NCBI GenBank assembly: GCA_030625445.1
Contig: DAOUQU010000007.1
Span: forward strand, 1 to 17,997
Length of the DNA stretch: 17,997 bases
From: Gammaproteobacteria bacterium
GTDB taxonomy: Bacteria > Pseudomonadota > Gammaproteobacteria > Chromatiales > Chromatiaceae
Direction: 5' to 3'
In this document: positions 15,848-17,997 of the stretch, one piece after another
How positions within the stretch are numbered: position 1 is the stretch's first letter
Layout: every line of letters starts with the position of its first letter
Notes under the pieces: generated by a model
What the model was told of the DNA's origin: nothing
Seen by the model: only the letters and a program-made list of their open reading frames with translations
The model's database searches: none
Program-made: the position numbers and the translations under genes

Positions 15848-17475
15848 GACGGTTTCTCCTTGTGCTCGATCGCCGCATTAACAAAACCCGTAAACAGCGG
15901 ATGGCCGTCTCTTGGCGTCGAGGTAAATTCGGGATGAAACTGGCAGGCGAGAAACCAGGGGTGCTCGGTTAGTTCGACCATCTCGACCAATTCTCCGTCA
16001 ACAGAGATGCCGCCGATGCGCAGCCCCTTCTTCTGCAGCACCTTGCGATAGTCGTTGTTGAATTCATAACGGTGACGATGACGCTCGATGACAGAGACCC
16101 TGTCATACACCTTCCGTGCAAGCGTTCCCTCCAGCAACTGGCACTCCTGTCCTCCCAGGCGCATGCTGCCGCCAAGATCCGTGGTATGGTCGCGTCTCTC
16201 GGTGGTTCCATCTGAAGTCGTCCACTCGGTGATCAGTGCAATCACCGGATGTTGACTCTGCGGATCAAATTCGGAGCTGTTGGCGTCACTCATGCCTGCG
16301 ATATTGCGTGCATACTCGATCACTGCAACCTGCATGCCGAGACAGATGCCGAGGTAGGGGATTTTGTTGATACGCGCGAAGTTTGCCGCCGCTATCTTGC
16401 CTTCGACACCGCGTTCGCCAAAGCCGCCGGGAACCAGAATGGCATCCATGCCTTTGAGAATATCCGTACCATCGCTCTCGAGTTTCTCGGAGTCGACATA
16501 CTCAATATTGATTTTGGCGCTCGTCTTGATGCCGGCATGAATCAACGCCTCCGAGAGTGACTTGTAGGCCTCGGTCAGATGCACGTACTTGCCAACCATG
16601 GCGATGGTCACTTCATGCGTTGTATGGTCAAGACCATCGACAACCTCCTGCCACTCCGACAGATCCGCCACCGGCAGTTCAAGTCCAAACTGATCGACCG
16701 CAATCTCATCCAGTTCCTGGGCATGCAGCAGCAGCGGGATGCGGTAAATCGAATCTGCATCGACAGCTGAGATAACCGCCCGCAGCGGTACATTGGTAAA
16801 CAGGGCGATTTTTTTGCGTTCACCCAGAGGAACAGGGCGGTCAGAGCGACACAGCAATATATCCGGTTGAATGCCGATCGAGCGCAGCTCTTTGACCGAG
16901 TGCTGTGTCGGCTTGGTTTTGATCTCTCCGGAGGTGGCGATATAGGGCACCAGCGTCAAATGCATGAACAGCGCCCGCTCACGCCCCAGTTCAATCCCCA
17001 TCTGGCGAATCGCCTCCATGAATGGCAGCGACTCGATATCGCCGACTGTACCGCCAATCTCAACCATGGAGATATCGGCGCCCTGTGAACCAAGCAGAAT
17101 CGCCTGCTTGATTTCATCCGTGATATGGGGAATAACCTGCACCGTGGCCCCCAGATAATCGCCGCGGCGCTCCTTGCGAATCACACTCTCGTAGATCTGT
17201 CCGGTCGTGAAGTTGCTGTTCTTGCCGGTCTTTGCACGCACAAAACGCTCATAGTGTCCCAGATCGAGATCTGTTTCAGCGCCATCTTCGGTGACGAATA
17301 CCTCGCCATGCTGAAATGGGCTCATGGTGCCCGGATCAACATTGATGTAGGGATCGAGCTTCATCATCTTGACCTTGAGGCCGCGTGCCTCCAGCAAAGC
17401 AGCCAGGGATGCTGCGGCTATGCCTTTTCCAAGAGATGAGACTACGCCGCCGGTAATAAAAATATACTTTGTCAT
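15844..17475 (-). CDS. pyrG: CTP synthase
   Basis: PyrG aminates UTP to CTP with ATP and glutamine. The 543-residue product has the N-terminal synthetase domain (IFITGGVVSSLGKGIAAASL, LDPYINVDPGTMSPFQHGEV, EDGAETDLDLGHYERF) and a C-terminal class I glutaminase domain. The latter has the nucleophile Cys in LGICLGMQ and the His-Glu pair in FHPEFTSTPRDGHPLF. Length is as expected. It overlaps kdsA by 4 nt. Its CTP product is used by KdsB in Kdo activation and by IspD, a metabolic tie with its neighbours. The upstream gap to the beta-propeller gene is 70 nt. Confidence 0.98.
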   Translation of the reverse strand: MTKYIFITGGVVSSLGKGIAAASLAALLEARGLKVKMMKLDPYINVDPGTMSPFQHGEVFVTEDGAETDLDLGHYERFVRAKTGKNSNFTTGQIYESVIRKERRGDYLGATVQVIPHITDEIKQAILLGSQGADISMVEIGGTVGDIESLPFMEAIRQMGIELGRERALFMHLTLVPYIATSGEIKTKPTQHSVKELRSIGIQPDILLCRSDRPVPLGERKKIALFTNVPLRAVISAVDADSIYRIPLLLHAQELDEIAVDQFGLELPVADLSEWQEVVDGLDHTTHEVTIAMVGKYVHLTEAYKSLSEALIHAGIKTSAKINIEYVDSEKLESDGTDILKGMDAILVPGGFGERGVEGKIAAANFARINKIPYLGICLGMQVAVIEYARNIAGMSDANSSEFDPQSQHPVIALITEWTTSDGTTERRDHTTDLGGSMRLGGQECQLLEGTLARKVYDRVSVIERHRHRYEFNNDYRKVLQKKGLRIGGISVDGELVEMVELTEHPWFLACQFHPEFTSTPRDGHPLFTGFVNAAIEHKEKPS

Positions 17476-17545
17476 GGAATTTTGTACCGTCTTGCAGGAT
17501 GATGATCAGACGGGATAAAAGAGTAACAGATAGAGGGGCATCGAC

Positions 17546-17997
17546 TCAATGAGAATCAGAAAAGTTTTCCGAATCTTCCTGACTCTCTGAAGACATCTCT
17601 GGCGGCGACTCTTGCGACACCTCCTGCGGATGCATCACCCTGAAAACATAGTCTGTATTATAAGTTCTGACAAAAACCTGCTCATCCTTGCTGATGATAT
17701 ATTGCGGACCTGTCCGCAGTGCGATCCTCTCAATCTGCTTGCCATTTGAACTGTCGAGCAGGTAAAGGTAGTCGGGCTCCGCACTGAAACCATATCCGCT
17801 GATAATAGTATTGCCGATAACAACAAAATTGGCCGCATTGGAGACCAACGAATCAGACCGCCACAGCAGCTTGCGACTGTTCAGATCAATGGCAGTGATA
17901 TAGGCATTCATACCCCTTGAAGAGTCTGCATAGGTTTTATGGCTGTGGGAGATATAGAGAACAGACTCCTTGACGACCACCCAGTCAATTGCCTGGG
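17546..17997 (-). CDS. PQQ-like beta-propeller protein (partial, N-terminus beyond window)
   Basis: The frame stays open through the right edge, so this is the C-terminal part (about 150 residues) of a longer protein; an internal GTG at 17980 is not a persuasive start. Visible repeats such as ITAIDLNSRKLLWRSD and LYLLDSSNGKQIERIAL are the blade pattern of PQQ-like/BamB-type beta-propellers. The end is a low-complexity acidic Ser/Glu tail (SQESPPEMSSESQEDSENF) after the last blade. Such proteins are usually periplasmic, but the signal region is not visible here. The specific function is not recognisable. Confidence 0.7.
   Translation of the reverse strand, partial: QAIDWVVVKESVLYISHSHKTYADSSRGMNAYITAIDLNSRKLLWRSDSLVSNAANFVVIGNTIISGYGFSAEPDYLYLLDSSNGKQIERIALRTGPQYIISKDEQVFVRTYNTDYVFRVMHPQEVSQESPPEMSSESQEDSENFSDSH

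Overview
This window looks like the chromosome of a Gammaproteobacterium. The main evidence is the conserved run pyrG-kdsA-eno-ftsB-ispD-ispF on the minus strand and an amidase-mutL linkage at the other end. The housekeeping genes look intact and typical in length. Some traits fit an autotrophic or sulfur-oxidising Chromatiales-like lineage (the long AMP/thymidine phosphorylase type, a metal-type KdsA, small palindromic repeats), but that placement is inference only.

Layout, left to right. (1) 1-5116, minus strand: an amidase gene (amiB-like), a long-form AMP/thymidine phosphorylase, a divergent PRPP synthetase homologue, and mutL, which is cut by the left edge. The two nucleotide-metabolism genes sit between amidase and mutL, which are usually adjacent. 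(2) 5117-5400: an AT-rich divergent intergenic region with a perfect 11-bp inverted repeat spanning a candidate amiB promoter. (3) 5401-8271, plus strand: a tight three-gene cluster. It encodes a four-helix MotA/TolQ/ExbB-like channel protein, a MotB/ExbD-like single-pass protein with the membrane Asp followed by a very long coiled coil instead of an OmpA domain, and a small degenerate receiver-like protein. This is the best candidate here for an undescribed system, probably an ion-driven stator-like machine of unknown output. (4) 8459-9040, plus strand: a CAP/PR-1 lipoprotein preceded by repeated ACTGCAA motifs. (5) 9160-9921, minus strand: an ElyC-like DUF218 envelope protein. (6) 10074-11885, plus strand: recQ, convergent with the next block. 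(7) 11914-17475, minus strand: ispF, ispD, ftsB and eno closely packed; a 330-nt gap holding a palindromic repeat element and hairpins; then kdsA and pyrG, which overlap by 4 nt. (8) 17546-17997, minus strand: the C-terminal end of a PQQ-like beta-propeller protein, cut by the right edge.

Functionally, the core genes serve mismatch repair and recombination (mutL, recQ), isoprenoid precursors (ispD, ispF), glycolysis (eno), CTP and Kdo supply for lipopolysaccharide (pyrG, kdsA), and division and cell-wall remodelling (ftsB, amiB, elyC). The accessory interest lies in the phosphorylase/PRPP pair, the MotA-like cluster, the CAP lipoprotein and the repeat-bearing gap upstream of eno.
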